From Thermogutta terrifontis (GTDB taxonomy: Bacteria; Planctomycetota; Planctomycetia; Pirellulales; Thermoguttaceae), in contig NZ_CP018477.1 in assembly GCF_002277955.1 (NCBI RefSeq), positions 1,178,001 to 1,242,000 on the forward strand: DNA of 64,000 nucleotides, in the 5' to 3' direction. The position numbers and the translations under genes are program-made. Below are positions 8,823-18,865 of the stretch, piece after piece (positions within the stretch are counted from its first letter, which is position 1; the number at the start of each line of letters is the position of its first letter). The notes below the pieces were generated by a model. The model was not told where the DNA came from and searched no databases. It saw only the letters and a list, made by a program, of their open reading frames with translations.

Positions 8823-10670
8823 ATGTTTGTTAAATATCTGTGGCTTATGGTCAATGATCAGGTAAATCGGAAACTATGGCGAAGTGTACCCTGGGTGAGC
8901 AGTGCGATGGCCGCTGGCGGCCTGGTGCTGGCCGTCGTGCTTTCTCTCTGGAACCCCTTCAGCAAGCCCCCGGAGACGAAACCGCTGGTGAGTATTCCTC
9001 AATTTCGTCCCGCGCCGCCCCGAGAACCACCGGTTGTCATCTTTCATGATGTGACGCAAAAGACCGGTGTGGATTACGTTCACGTAAGCGGGGCATACGG
9101 GGAAAAACTTCTACCGGAAACGATGGGTGGTGGATGTGCGGCCTTTGATTACGATAACGACGGACTTTGCGACATTTTATTCGTGAGTGGGATGCCTTGG
9201 CCCTGGAAACCGGTGCCATCGGCCTATCGGGGCAGCCTCCGCTTATATAAGAATCTGGGAAATTGGCGTTTTCGCGAGGCGACCGAGGAAGCAGGGTTAG
9301 GCGGTGTGCACATCTACGGAATGGGAGTGGCGGTTGGTGATGTGGACAATGATGGTTGGCCCGACCTTTTCATCAGTGCGGTGGGTTCAAACAGGTTCTA
9401 CCGGAACAAAAAGGGACACTTCGTCGATGCGACCGAGGAAGCCGGTCTGGCGGGTACGGACGATGCCTGGAGCACAGCCGCCACTTTTTTCGACTACGAT
9501 CGCGACGGCTATCTGGACCTGTTTGTGGGTAACTACGTCAAGTGGTCGCGGGAACTGGATCTCCAGCAGGGATTCCAACTGGTAGGACTAGGCCGGGCCT
9601 ATGGTCCACCGCTCTCTTTCGGCGCGACTTTTCCCTATCTCTACCATAACCGGGGAGACGGAACCTTCGAGGATGTTTCCGCAAAGGCCGGGATGCACGT
9701 CAGGAATCCCGCAACGGGCGGCCCATTGGCGAAGACGCTCGGAGTGCGGGTCGTGGATGTTAATGACGACGGCTATCCTGACCTCGTGGTGGCCAACGAT
9801 ACGGTGCAGAACCTCCTTTTTCTGAATCAACGGGATGGGACTTTCGCCGAGATGGGGCTGGAAAAAGGGATTGCCTTCGATAGCGATGGTCGTGCGAGAG
9901 GGGCGATGGGGATCGACGCTGCCTTTTACCGCAATGATCCCTGTTTGGGAGTGGTCATCGGCAACTTTGCCAATGAGATGTCGGCCCTCTATGTGCTGGA
10001 TCCTCAGGTGGCACTTTTCACTGACGAGGCCGTTGCGAGTGGAATCGGTCCGTTGACCCGACCCGATCTGACTTTTGCTACGTTCTTCTGGGATTACGAC
10101 CTGGACGGGCGTCTCGACATCCTTTCGGTGAATGGGCACGTGGAGCCTGAGATTTCCCGCGTACAAAGCACGCAACATTTTGCCCAGCCGATGCGGCTCT
10201 TCTGGAATGCAGGGCCAGAGGCGGCAGAAGAGTTTATTCCGGTCACGGCCAGTCAGGTGGGCAAAGATTTTTTGGAACCCCTGGTGGGACGCGGCGCGGC
10301 GTACGCCGATTTCGATAACGACGGAGATCTCGACCTGGTGGTTACCCAAATTGACCGTCCCGCCAGGATTTTTGAAAACTCCCTGGCTTCCAAGCGTTTT
10401 TTGCGACTTCAGCTTGTTGGCACAAAGAGTAATCGTGAGGGCATCGGGGCGTGGGTGGAAGTGCATACGGAGAAAGCCGTTCTCCGCCGAGATGTCACTC
10501 GAACACGGGGGTATCTCTCGCAGGTGGAGCCGGTAGTTACGGTCGGCTTGAATGGATTGGGGAAGGTGGAGAAGATTTTGATCCTTTGGCCAAGCGGCGT
10601 CGTACAGACACTGTCCCACTGGCGCGAAAATGAACCTCTGACCGTTGAGGAACCTTCAGATTCCCAGTGA
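8823..10670 (+). CDS. FG-GAP/VCBS repeat protein with ASPIC/UnbV domain
   Basis: Surface or periplasmic protein of 615 aa. One membrane segment near residues 26-42 anchors it. A beta-propeller of FG-GAP/VCBS repeats follows, each carrying an acidic calcium-type loop such as F-D-Y-D-N-D-G-x-x-D, V-D-N-D-G-W-P-D, F-D-Y-D-R-D-G, V-N-D-D-G-Y-P-D and F-D-N-D-G-D-L-D. The last 90 residues match the ASPIC/UnbV domain (R-E-G-I-G-A-W, S-Q-V-E-P-V-V-T-V-G-L, I-L-W-P-S-G). Such proteins bind ligands or partners at the cell surface. Position after the pentaheme-TPR gene suggests a shared system. An alternative ATG at 8847 is possible because neither start has a strong ribosome binding site. Confidence 0.88.
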   Translation: MFVKYLWLMVNDQVNRKLWRSVPWVSSAMAAGGLVLAVVLSLWNPFSKPPETKPLVSIPQFRPAPPREPPVVIFHDVTQKTGVDYVHVSGAYGEKLLPETMGGGCAAFDYDNDGLCDILFVSGMPWPWKPVPSAYRGSLRLYKNLGNWRFREATEEAGLGGVHIYGMGVAVGDVDNDGWPDLFISAVGSNRFYRNKKGHFVDATEEAGLAGTDDAWSTAATFFDYDRDGYLDLFVGNYVKWSRELDLQQGFQLVGLGRAYGPPLSFGATFPYLYHNRGDGTFEDVSAKAGMHVRNPATGGPLAKTLGVRVVDVNDDGYPDLVVANDTVQNLLFLNQRDGTFAEMGLEKGIAFDSDGRARGAMGIDAAFYRNDPCLGVVIGNFANEMSALYVLDPQVALFTDEAVASGIGPLTRPDLTFATFFWDYDLDGRLDILSVNGHVEPEISRVQSTQHFAQPMRLFWNAGPEAAEEFIPVTASQVGKDFLEPLVGRGAAYADFDNDGDLDLVVTQIDRPARIFENSLASKRFLRLQLVGTKSNREGIGAWVEVHTEKAVLRRDVTRTRGYLSQVEPVVTVGLNGLGKVEKILILWPSGVVQTLSHWRENEPLTVEEPSDSQ

Positions 10671-10965
10671 AGCACATCTCACAGATTGGTGAGACCGGTC
10701 CCCCCAAAGGGCTTGTTTGCCGGGTTCTGAAATCGTATAAATGACAGGTGGGGCAGCTTGGAATTCCGGCACGGACGAGAAGGGTGGGCCAGATTAGTCT
10801 GGCCTGATCCTGTTCTGCACAGTGTTGTTCCCGCCTCCCACTTCCATGGCTTGCCAAATTCCCTCCCTAATGGTCGCCCATTGTTACCTTCCCGCTTGTG
10901 GTCTCCGTTGCCTTAATATCAACCCCCGTTCTCGCGAGTTGTATGCCGTTAAACCCGGATTGCCG

Positions 10966-11898
10966 ATGGTGAGTGGGTGGCTGCCGCTGATTCTCGTACT
11001 GGCCATAGTGTGGGGCGTGGTAACGGCGGCCGTGGCGGAGCAGCCCTCAGCCGCGCCACCTGTCCCGAATGTGCCCCGCCAGATTCATCCCTGGGGGAAG
11101 TTCGAAGTAGGGGCGTGGAAAGTGCTCCGCGCCACCACCGAGAGCATGGAGGATGGCGGACGAACGGTCAGCGTGACCGAGACCCGCTTCACCCTGACAG
11201 AAGTGACTGACACCTCGCTGGCCATTCGGGTGGAAGTGCTCGTGGAGATGGCGGGCAAACGTTTTCGGACGGAACCCCACGTGGTCCGCCAGGGATTTCA
11301 TGGCGAACCCCTCGGCGGCGCATTGCAGGTCAGAGATCTGGGAAGTGCGGAACTCGCCATTGATGGACGCACGATTGAGTGCCGGGTCATGGAAGTCAAT
11401 AACCTGGTTTCCACGGTGCGGACGGTCAGCAAAATCTGGTATTCCACAGTCGTCCCACCCTATGTGGTGAAAAAGGAAGCAACGGCTACGGATACCGCCA
11501 CCGGCAGAATTCTTGAACAAGCCACCACAGAGATTACAGTGCTGGATGTTCCCTGTCGGGTAGGACGTCAATTGTTGAGCACTTCTCAGATGAAGACGGT
11601 GCAACGGTATGACCGCGGCACGGTGACGACATTGTCGCTGGTTTCGCCGGAAGTGCCGGGAGCAATCGTGTGTCAGACTTCGCGGGAGGTAGATCGTGAA
11701 GGCCGATTGGTACGCCGCACGACCGTGGAGCTTATTGACTATGGTTTGCAGCCGACCCTGCGGCATCCCGGCGGACTGCGCTGGCATTTCCTTCCCCGTC
11801 GAGTCTCTGAACTCCCTCCGGAATGGATCAGGCCGGGACTTCTCCCCGAGCTTCAGGGGCTGCAGTGGTCCACCACAGAAGACTCCTCTGACCGATGA
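10966..11898 (+). CDS. Exported protein of unknown function
   Basis: Hypothetical protein of 310 aa. The frame is open from 10822, but only the ATG at 10966 gives a proper signal peptide (residues 1-25, hydrophobic I-L-V-L-A-I-V-W core, cleavage near A-V-A-E). The mature part is beta-rich, without Cys pairs or catalytic motifs that I recognise. Recurrent phrases such as W-K-V-L-R-A-T-T-E-S and T-x-x-L-x-D-V-x-C suggest a single folded periplasmic domain. It precedes guaB by 100 bp on the same strand, but no functional link is evident. Confidence 0.6.
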   Translation: MVSGWLPLILVLAIVWGVVTAAVAEQPSAAPPVPNVPRQIHPWGKFEVGAWKVLRATTESMEDGGRTVSVTETRFTLTEVTDTSLAIRVEVLVEMAGKRFRTEPHVVRQGFHGEPLGGALQVRDLGSAELAIDGRTIECRVMEVNNLVSTVRTVSKIWYSTVVPPYVVKKEATATDTATGRILEQATTEITVLDVPCRVGRQLLSTSQMKTVQRYDRGTVTTLSLVSPEVPGAIVCQTSREVDREGRLVRRTTVELIDYGLQPTLRHPGGLRWHFLPRRVSELPPEWIRPGLLPELQGLQWSTTEDSSDR

Positions 11899-11965
11899 AT
11901 CGCCTTTTGGCTGATCCTTGCCATCCTGCTTCTCATCCCGGATACTAATACAATTCTCACCCTGA

Positions 11966-13489
<1,524 letters not shown>

Positions 13490-13514
13490 GGTTTGCCGGG
13501 CATGGAGGCCTCCG

Positions 13515-14669
13515 ATGACTGCCCGTTCTGCGTTACGTCTGCTGCTCGTCGTACCTGCATTTCTGGGAATTGCCGTTGCGGGCGTTTCGCCATCGGGTTG
13601 TTTTGCTGGTGAATGGCGGAACTCTCGGCCGGTTTATGTGAGCAACCCCACCCGTGGTGAGAACGAACCGGGGCAGAATGCAACGTCAACGGCAGTCTCG
13701 AAAGTGGTGGAGTTACGGTGGCTTCCCCCCGATCGGGGCATGCCCTCGTCGGGCCCTACCGATGACCGCGAAGTGAACAAGGCTTTTTCTCCAGAAGAGG
13801 GGCGAAGTCACCTCGCGAAGGACGCGACGGATTCCGGCACACAAACCGATCGGGCTCTGGCGGTTGCTCTGGAAGTTCCGGTGATCGGGGATGCTGAACC
13901 GACGGATGATCCGCTGGCAGACCCGTTTGGTGATCGGCAAGGCTCTCAATCGGCCAAAACTCCCGCCAACGTCGCCGGGCAGGTCGCACAGGTTCAACCG
14001 CCTCGACCGCTGCAAACTCCGGCGGAATTGATTCCCCCGCCGTTGCCGGCAGGAGGTAATCAGCCGGAATCGCGCTCCCAGAATCCGTCCCAGAGTAGTG
14101 GCGAAACGGGACGAACGCCCGCCCCTGCCGCGCCGCCGGGTCAGCTCTTGGAGACCCTGCCTCAGGGACCGACCGATCAGCGTCCGATGGAAGAACAGCT
14201 TGCGCAGGTGCCGGGCGTGGGCAAAGACGAATGTCCGCCGCCCGATCGGCTTCGGAAAATCACGGAGATCACCAACAATATTGCCCCTCAACCGGGAAAG
14301 TTCCCCGTCGAATGTCCACTTCAGGGCGGTGAGTTTGTGGAGAGAAACTGGCAGCCGATCGTCTTCACCTGGACGGCCTCTGCCCTGTGCCACAAACCCC
14401 TGTACTTTGAGCAGGTGGCCGTGGAACGCTACGGCCATAACCTGGGACCGATCGTCCAGCCCTTCGCGTCAGCGGCGCACTTCTTCCTGACGGTTCCCAT
14501 GCTGCCGTATAAAATGGGGCTGAATCCCCCGAATGAGTGCATCTATCCACTCGGGTACTACCGGCCTGGGAGTTGTGCGCCGTGGATTCTCGATCCTTTC
14601 CCGCTCAGTGTGAGAGCGGCACTGGCTGAAGGTGGCTACTGGACAGCCCTTGCTTTCGCGATACCGTAG
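13515..14669 (+). CDS. Exported protein with Pro-rich linker and conserved C-terminal domain
   Basis: Hypothetical protein of 384 aa. The ATG at 13515 with GGAGG seven bases upstream is chosen over the frame start at 13425, which overlaps guaB. Residues 1-32 form a signal peptide. A long low-complexity region rich in Pro, Gln and Ser runs to about 235. The last 150 residues are a compact Cys-containing domain with D-E-C-P-P-P, N-I-A-P-Q-P-G-K-F-P-V-E-C, C-H-K-P-L-Y-F-E, Y-G-H-N-L-G-P and Y-Y-R-P-G-S-C-A-P. I believe similar domains occur in other planctomycetes, but no function is known to me. The architecture suggests an envelope-facing protein on a flexible tether. Confidence 0.62.
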   Translation: MTARSALRLLLVVPAFLGIAVAGVSPSGCFAGEWRNSRPVYVSNPTRGENEPGQNATSTAVSKVVELRWLPPDRGMPSSGPTDDREVNKAFSPEEGRSHLAKDATDSGTQTDRALAVALEVPVIGDAEPTDDPLADPFGDRQGSQSAKTPANVAGQVAQVQPPRPLQTPAELIPPPLPAGGNQPESRSQNPSQSSGETGRTPAPAAPPGQLLETLPQGPTDQRPMEEQLAQVPGVGKDECPPPDRLRKITEITNNIAPQPGKFPVECPLQGGEFVERNWQPIVFTWTASALCHKPLYFEQVAVERYGHNLGPIVQPFASAAHFFLTVPMLPYKMGLNPPNECIYPLGYYRPGSCAPWILDPFPLSVRAALAEGGYWTALAFAIP

Positions 14670-14724
14670 CAGCCTGTGTCGGGCGGAGATCGGGCTCAGC
14701 TACGTGGAAGCGGGCTAATTCTAA

Positions 14725-14955
14725 CTAATTCTGATCAAAGAGGTTGCAATTTCCGCCGCAGCAGCCGGGCGGCGCGCCACACGGCGGAGTGCTTTCAGCG
14801 GAAGAGCCGCCCATGCTGATTGAGATGGCAGGTTTACTCAATTGCTTCAGCACATCCGTGGTGCCACACTGGGGACACCGTGGCTGTTCGTTGTTCCGAA
14901 TGAGAAGTTCGAAGTGAGCGCCGCATTTCTCGCAGGTGTACTCGTAGATGGGCAT
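14725..14955 (-). CDS. FmdB-type zinc ribbon protein
   Basis: Small protein of 76 aa that opens with M-P-I-Y-E-Y-x-C, the hallmark of the FmdB regulatory protein family. The zinc knuckles are Cys8-x-x-Cys11 and Cys27-x-x-Cys30. The tail is Ser/Gly-rich and ends with extra cysteines (C-G-A-P-P-G-C-C-G-G-N-C), common in this family. Role uncertain: first described near formamidase genes as a possible regulator, but widely distributed and probably a general metal-binding or nucleic-acid-binding factor. It is transcribed in the same direction as tilS, 313 bp downstream of it. Confidence 0.85.
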   Translation of the reverse strand: MPIYEYTCEKCGAHFELLIRNNEQPRCPQCGTTDVLKQLSKPAISISMGGSSAESTPPCGAPPGCCGGNCNLFDQN

Positions 14956-15268
14956 CGCTTCTAAACCCTCCCAAAGACATCAGACTCTGTGAAATTGCCA
15001 TCCATTTTGGAATTGCTGTCGTTCAGCCTTCGCCAGTAGTCAAAAGACACGCTCCTTCCAGCGGATTCAACGCCATTATAACGGCTGATGGCCCTATTTG
15101 GGTCCAACCGCAAGGCGGTAAACCGCCTTAGGAAAACGTGCAGGGCGGTGTTGGGGCGGCAGTCCCCTCGGGGGACGGCCGGAGTGCCCGGTTCCCTTAC
15201 AGGGTAGCATTCTTGTTACGATGCGCCATGACTACGATAGGTGACACGGCTAATCCTGATCCGATCTA
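14956..15268. other. Intergenic region with two perfect hairpins
   Basis: Between tilS and the FmdB gene. It holds inverted repeats at 15112-15129 (AAGGCGGT, AA loop) and 15162-15176 (GTCCCC, TCG loop). Neither is followed by a T run, so they are not clear terminators. Confidence 0.5.
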
Positions 15269-16333
15269 TCAATCGACGTCTCCAAATACATCGTCTTCGC
15301 CGTCATCTAATTGATTCGCCGGGGTCTGATGACCCGCAGGCCGGGTCAAAATGAGGTGATTTCCTGAAACGTGGATTTCCACTCCCCCGGGGAAGTGCTG
15401 GCAACTGGTCGGACTCCCTTGACGAACCAGATCTGCCAGTTGAACGAGGTGCTGGCGAGTCAATTTGCGGAGTGGCCATCGTTGCTGTCGCCAGAGTTCG
15501 AGGACCATCTGTTGCACCAAAAACGGATGCCGGCAGGTGAGAGTATCCCTTCGGATAACAACTTCCGTGGGGGATTGTGATACCAAACAGGCGGAGATAG
15601 CATCATTGACGGCGGTTTCCAGAAAGGCCCAGGCCTCCTGCGCATTGAGCCCCACGCGGAGAACGCCCTTTACGGCGGCCGGGTGAACGCCGCGGACGGC
15701 TTCGGGAAGGATCACGTGGCGAATGCAGTTACGGGCAAAATCTGTGGATTCGTTGGTCCTGTCGGAGCGGTAATTCCAGTTGTGGTCGCGCAGATATTGA
15801 AGCAACTCTTCACGATGGATGCCGAGAAGAGGGCGGACAAGCGCGGCGGGACCAAACGGCCGGGAACGCGGAATACCGCACAGGCCGCGCAATCCGGTGC
15901 CCCGGAAGACGCGGTACAGAATTGTCTCCGCCTGATCGTTGGCAGTGTGGCCGGTTAGGACGTACCGGGCGCCAACATGTTCTGCCGCTTCTCGCAGGGC
16001 GTGATAACGCGAGCGACGGGCAGCCGCTTCCAAGCCCAGGCCGGGGGTGTCTTCTGCTTTGACGGGACATACAAAAAGGCGAAACGCCACCCCTGTCTCA
16101 CGCGCGAGTTCCTCGCAAAAACGGGCATCTTCCTCTGATTCTGCACCTCGTAACTGATGATTGACATGGACCAGGACGAGGGGACCGGCTGTCGAGGGGT
16201 GTGTTCGACGGACAAGATGGAAAAGCGCAACACTATCCGAGCCGCCGGAGACCGCGATCACAATGGGCCAGCTCGCACGGCGCTCGGCGGGAAAGGCTTC
16301 CAGAAATTTTTTCTCAAGCGGATGAAGGGACAT
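15269..16333 (-). CDS. tilS: tRNA(Ile)-lysidine synthase
   Basis: Adds lysine to C34 of the tRNA-Ile CAU anticodon, using ATP, so that it reads AUA and is charged with Ile. The ATG at 16333 gives 354 aa; the frame extends to 16570 but upstream residues look random and run into the structured RNA region. The PP-loop S-G-G-S-D-S is at about 29-34, followed by V-H-V-N-H-Q-L-R-G, R-Y-x-x-L, T-G-H-T-A-N-D-Q-A-E-T and the G-L-x-G-I-P loop. The C-terminal part is shorter than in E. coli TilS. No strong ribosome binding site is visible. It is essential in most bacteria. Confidence 0.94.
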   Translation of the reverse strand: MSLHPLEKKFLEAFPAERRASWPIVIAVSGGSDSVALFHLVRRTHPSTAGPLVLVHVNHQLRGAESEEDARFCEELARETGVAFRLFVCPVKAEDTPGLGLEAAARRSRYHALREAAEHVGARYVLTGHTANDQAETILYRVFRGTGLRGLCGIPRSRPFGPAALVRPLLGIHREELLQYLRDHNWNYRSDRTNESTDFARNCIRHVILPEAVRGVHPAAVKGVLRVGLNAQEAWAFLETAVNDAISACLVSQSPTEVVIRRDTLTCRHPFLVQQMVLELWRQQRWPLRKLTRQHLVQLADLVRQGSPTSCQHFPGGVEIHVSGNHLILTRPAGHQTPANQLDDGEDDVFGDVD

Positions 16334-16392
16334 GGGAAATTCTGCGGTGATGATTGCGTTTACAGAAAATTGACAGCAGGTTGGAACTGGAG

Positions 16393-16421
16393 TTGCGGAG
16401 TGGCCGAACCTCGTATATGAT
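16393..16421 (+). promoter_or_regulatory. Sigma-70-like promoter
   Basis: TTGCGG (16393-16398), a 17-bp spacer and TATGAT (16416-16421). This is the best housekeeping-type promoter seen in the window. Transcription would start near 16428 and read into the structured RNA candidate. Confidence 0.6.
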
Positions 16422-16427
16422 ATCAAT

Positions 16428-16653
16428 GAGTTAAAAGAGCGGTCACAGCCCCGAAGAGGGGTGGGTGAATTGCTCCAGGAGTGGATGGTAAAAGCAGATC
16501 GTCGTAAACCTAGACGGGATGCGAAGGCCTTAGATTTCCTGAGGGTGAGCAAAGGCCGAGAAGACGCCATCCTCTGGGATTTCCCCTGGAGGAATCAGTT
16601 GAGTAACCTTTGACCGGAGTTCCGGTCGTGCAGCGACCGGGGCTTTTTGACGC
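16428..16653 (+). ncRNA. Structured non-coding RNA candidate, possibly 6S RNA
   Basis: About 190-225 nt between a good promoter and a terminator-like hairpin. Long-range pairing is visible: CTCCAGG (16473-16479) with CCTGGAG (16585-16591), GGATGG (16483-16488) with CCATCC (16567-16572), and GGCCTT (16526-16531) with AAGGCC (16552-16557). A side hairpin joins CGTC and GACG near 16500-16516. The 3' end has CCGGTCG-TGCAG-CGACCGG followed by GGCTTTTT. Phrases GGTGAGCA and CCGAGAAG resemble parts of E. coli 6S RNA, and in several lineages 6S RNA sits close to rny/ymdB, as here. Against this, the inner part looks branched rather than a simple rod. Structured RNA is likely; the 6S identity is tentative. 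Confidence 0.45.
16625..16650 (+). terminator. Rho-independent terminator of the RNA candidate
   Basis: Seven-pair stem CCGGTCG/CGACCGG with a five-base loop, followed by GGC and five T. It marks the probable 3' end of the transcript starting near 16428. Confidence 0.55.
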
Positions 16654-16660
16654 ACAGGTT

Positions 16661-17131
16661 ATGGTCGGTATTCTCCTGCTGGTAGTCGTCGTCATTGCGT
16701 GGATCGCCTGGGAAGTCCAGGTGGGCGGTGCGGGAGTGTTGCCTGGCGGACGGGCCGCGCAACTCGGTGCTTGCCCAACTCGGATTCTACCGCACTGCGA
16801 AGTTCCCGGCTTGCTTCCCGTGAAGGAAGAACAGCGGGTCTCGGATTCGCAGCGCCAGGCACAATCTGCTCCCAGCGCCATCGATTCGGCTGTATGGCGA
16901 ACGGGCGTACTTTATGACGAAGGCGAGTTGAGTCACAGATGGGCTGTTCCTCCGCTGGGGTCAGCCGGGAGTGGAGTGGCTCGTCTGCGAATTCAGACAG
17001 GACCGGCCGGGCAGTCTTCTCGCCTTTTCTCTGTGTGGTTCCTTCGGTGCAGGAAAGAGGGACCCGGCTGCATGCCTTGTGCAGGACTGGGGAAATTTCT
17101 CTTGAGTTTTGCTCTTCCTGCCCTCAAGTAA
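16661..17131 (+). CDS. Possible small membrane protein
   Basis: Open frame of 156 codons from an ATG at 16661, with no clear ribosome binding site. The first 16 residues after the start are strongly hydrophobic (G-I-L-L-L-V-V-V-V-I-A-W-I-A-W), as in a membrane anchor. The rest is low in pattern, with several Cys and Gly/Ser. It begins just after the RNA terminator and ends 56 bp before rny. In some bacteria this slot holds ygfA, but nothing here resembles it. It may be non-coding leader of rny. Confidence 0.3.
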   Translation: MVGILLLVVVVIAWIAWEVQVGGAGVLPGGRAAQLGACPTRILPHCEVPGLLPVKEEQRVSDSQRQAQSAPSAIDSAVWRTGVLYDEGELSHRWAVPPLGSAGSGVARLRIQTGPAGQSSRLFSVWFLRCRKEGPGCMPCAGLGKFLLSFALPALK

Positions 17132-17187
17132 GGTTTCGCCACCTCGCTCGGAGTCTCAGGTGATCAAGGCCCTCGCCCCGAAAGAAA

Positions 17188-18765
17188 GTGAGGGCGTTGG
17201 CCGTGTTCGAACCAAACCAGCTTATCTTTCTGGCAGTCGTTTGTGTCCTTGTAGCGGGGTTGACGTTCACTGTCACCAAATTAATCGATTATCTGCGGCG
17301 CAAAGACGCTGAGTCTGAGGCCAAGCGGATTGTCGAGCAGGCCCAGCGAGAGGCGGAGGATCTCAAGCGGCGGACGGAGCTGGAACTCAAGGAGCGGGAT
17401 CTTCAGGAGCGGGCGGCGCGGGAAGCGGAATTTCAGAAAATCCGCGAAGAACTCCATCAACGAGAGCGGGCCCTCGAGAAGCGGGAAGATGCCGTCGAGG
17501 AGCAGGCCGCCCAGCTTCGCCGTCAGGAACAAATCGTGGAGACCACGCAGCGCCGCCTCACAGAGCGGTTGGAGGAGGTCAACCGGCGCAAAGAGGAGCT
17601 TCAGAAGTTGCTTGATCTGCAAAGGCAGGTCCTCCATGAGGTGAGCGGCCTGAGCCGGGAAGAGGCCACCAAGCGACTCCTTGAGCTTCTCGAATCGCAA
17701 CTCCAGCAAGAAGTGGGTGCGCTCGTTCTCAAATACGAGCAAAAGTTGCACGAGATGTGTCAACAGAAAAGCCGAGATATTCTTCTGACGGCCATCCAGC
17801 GCTACGCGGCGGCCCACACTGCGGAGACGACAACCAGCACGGTCGATATTCCCAACGATGAGATGAAGGGGCGGATTATCGGTCGGGAGGGCCGCAACAT
17901 TCGTACATTCGAAAAGCTCACAGGCGTGGATGTCATCATCGATGACACCCCCGGTGTGGTGATTGTCAGCGCATTCGACGCTGTTCGGCGGGAAATTGCA
18001 CGAATTGCCCTCAATAAACTGATTGCGGATGGACGGATTCATCCCTCCCGAATCGAGGAAGTGGTGGCAGAGACCCAGCAAGAGATGGACGAGTTCATTC
18101 GCCAGATGGGGCAGGCGGCGTGTCAGGAAGTCGATATTCGTGGGCTCCATGAGCGTCTTATTTACATGTTAGGAAGGCTCCACTTCCGCACGAGTTACAG
18201 CCAGAATGTGCTTCGCCACTCCATCGAGGTTGCTTTCCTCGCCGGGATGATTGCGGACGAGCTCGGTCTTGACGGAGCCCTGGCCCGGCGGTGCGGTTTG
18301 CTGCACGACATTGGCAAGGCCGCGGACCATGAGGCGGAAGGTGGACATCCGAAAATCGGTGCGGATCTTCTCCGCCGCTATGGCGAACCGCCGGAAGTCA
18401 TCCATGCTGCAGCGGCCCACCATGAGGATTTGCGGGTGGAAAATCCTTACACCGTCATTGTGGCGGCGGCGGATGCCTGCAGCGCTTCCCGACCGGGAGC
18501 CCGTCGAGAAACGCTGGAACGCTACATCAAACGCATGGAAGAGCTGGAGAGCATCGCATCGAGCTTCCCGGGCGTGGAGCAGGCCTACGCCATTCAGGCT
18601 GGGCGAGAGCTCCGTGTCATGGTGAATGCGAAGGAAACCACGGACGAAATTGCGGCGAAAATCTGCCGGGACATTGCCCGGGCCTTCGAGGAAAGACTCA
18701 ATTACCCCGGGGAGATCAAAGTCACGGTACTTCGGGAAACTCGCTGTACAGAAATCGCGCGTTGA
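17188..18765 (+). CDS. rny: Ribonuclease Y
   Basis: Membrane-bound endoribonuclease that starts mRNA decay. The protein is about 525 aa. A membrane helix lies at residues 10-28. A long charged coiled coil follows (about 35-200), then a KH RNA-binding domain with [12 protein letters not shown] (about 228-239), and an HD domain with H-S-I-E-V-A and L-L-H-D-I-G-K-A. Length matches the family. The frame opens with GTG at 17188; GTG at 17203 sits eight bases after GAGGG and may be the real start, while TTG at 17197 is a third option. ymdB follows 100 bp downstream, a conserved pair. Confidence 0.96.
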   Translation: MRALAVFEPNQLIFLAVVCVLVAGLTFTVTKLIDYLRRKDAESEAKRIVEQAQREAEDLKRRTELELKERDLQERAAREAEFQKIREELHQRERALEKREDAVEEQAAQLRRQEQIVETTQRRLTERLEEVNRRKEELQKLLDLQRQVLHEVSGLSREEATKRLLELLESQLQQEVGALVLKYEQKLHEMCQQKSRDILLTAIQRYAAAHTAETTTSTVDIPNDEMKGRIIGREGRNIRTFEKLTGVDVIIDDTPGVVIVSAFDAVRREIARIALNKLIADGRIHPSRIEEVVAETQQEMDEFIRQMGQAACQEVDIRGLHERLIYMLGRLHFRTSYSQNVLRHSIEVAFLAGMIADELGLDGALARRCGLLHDIGKAADHEAEGGHPKIGADLLRRYGEPPEVIHAAAAHHEDLRVENPYTVIVAAADACSASRPGARRETLERYIKRMEELESIASSFPGVEQAYAIQAGRELRVMVNAKETTDEIAAKICRDIARAFEERLNYPGEIKVTVLRETRCTEIAR

Positions 18766-18865
18766 GAATAGGGCCGCCAAAGGCGGGAGATTTGTGGGTC
18801 AGATCGGGAGAGTGGAGCAAGGGTTTGCCAGAGCCTCGTGATCGTCTGCAACGAAAGGCGCTTCC

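Noticed and set aside
16661-17131. ygfA (5-formyltetrahydrofolate cyclo-ligase) in the slot before rny
   Set aside because: Sequence has none of the family motifs; only a hydrophobic start.
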